Below are positions 62,481 through 64,000 of a stretch of 64,000 nucleotides of DNA, piece after piece. The stretch covers positions 51,891-115,890 of the forward strand of contig NZ_JBDKSS010000019.1 in the NCBI RefSeq assembly GCF_039680535.1, read 5' to 3'. The notes beneath the pieces were generated by a model, which did no database searches, was not told the DNA's origin, and saw only the letters and a list, made by a program, of their open reading frames with translations. A program made the position numbers and the translations under genes. The DNA comes from Parvibaculum sp039680535. GTDB taxonomy: Bacteria; Pseudomonadota; Alphaproteobacteria; Parvibaculales; Parvibaculaceae. Positions within the stretch are counted from its first letter, which is position 1; each line of letters begins with the position of its first letter.

Positions 62481-64000
<1,520 letters not shown>

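Overview
The window looks like a piece of a GC-rich alphaproteobacterial chromosome. The housekeeping genes (folE-hisI-patatin, IscU/NifU-like-yidD-thrS, cysS, moaA, glpK, nadK, cutA), the DUF2336 protein, the form-II CoxL-like subunit and two REP-like repeats of a type common in Hyphomicrobiales all fit. A Parvibaculum-like or other Hyphomicrobiales-related organism is plausible, but this is inferred from gene content only.

Positions 1-50,095 are mostly chromosomal backbone. From 1 to 9.9 kb there is a DUF2157/GDYXXLXY membrane pair, a CBS protein, patatin, hisI, folE, cysS, a NifU-like scaffold, yidD and thrS. From 10 to 34 kb there are envelope and secreted proteins, a nitroreductase, 2-oxoglutarate/Fe oxygenases, an acyl-CoA gene set (MaoC hydratase, CoA-ester lyase, hydroxyacid dehydrogenase, CaiB-type CoA transferase, thiolase), signalling proteins (CheY-like, degenerate EAL, DUF2336), nudix, nadK, cutA, moaA, glpK and a GlcD-like oxidase. 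From 34 to 40 kb there is an orphan molybdenum hydroxylase large subunit, then a TetR regulator with a luciferase-like oxidoreductase and an unrecognised 341-aa protein.

Positions 40.5-45.0 kb hold a tight five-gene minus-strand operon: PqqD-like protein, HPr-kinase-like protein, two family-2 glycosyltransferases and a nucleotidyltransferase. This combination of genes resembles a peptide-modification cassette for which no precursor is obvious. A small overlapping ORF upstream of the PqqD-like gene is a weak candidate. A globin, a GT61 glycosyltransferase, a UDP-glucuronate decarboxylase, an NMT1-type binding protein and an isopenicillin-N-synthase-like oxygenase follow.

Positions 50.1-62.5 kb are an accessory island. 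It starts beside a 23-nt remnant of a tRNA 3' end (50,206-50,228) and ends with an AlpA-like regulator and a replication-type ATPase. A type I restriction-modification methylase (hsdM, cut by the window edge) follows. The core of the island is one compact minus-strand operon (59,031 to 52,538) with a good sigma-70-type promoter and an adjacent inverted repeat. In order of transcription it encodes: a small hypothetical protein, an XRE repressor, an ImmA/IrrE metallopeptidase, a papain-like C1 peptidase, a thymidylate-synthase-fold enzyme, a small helical protein possibly of the MazG type, a membrane-anchored dCTP-deaminase/dUTPase-fold protein lacking the deaminase glutamate, a protein of the hmdU-DNA-kinase-helical/thymine-pyrophosphorylase type, a small membrane protein, and an AcpS-type phosphopantetheinyl transferase. 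A HEPN-domain protein lies next to it on the other strand. Nucleotide-metabolism and base-modification folds combined with a protease-controlled repressor, in a defence-like neighbourhood, make this the best candidate for an undescribed system: pyrimidine-base hypermodification or nucleotide-based immunity.
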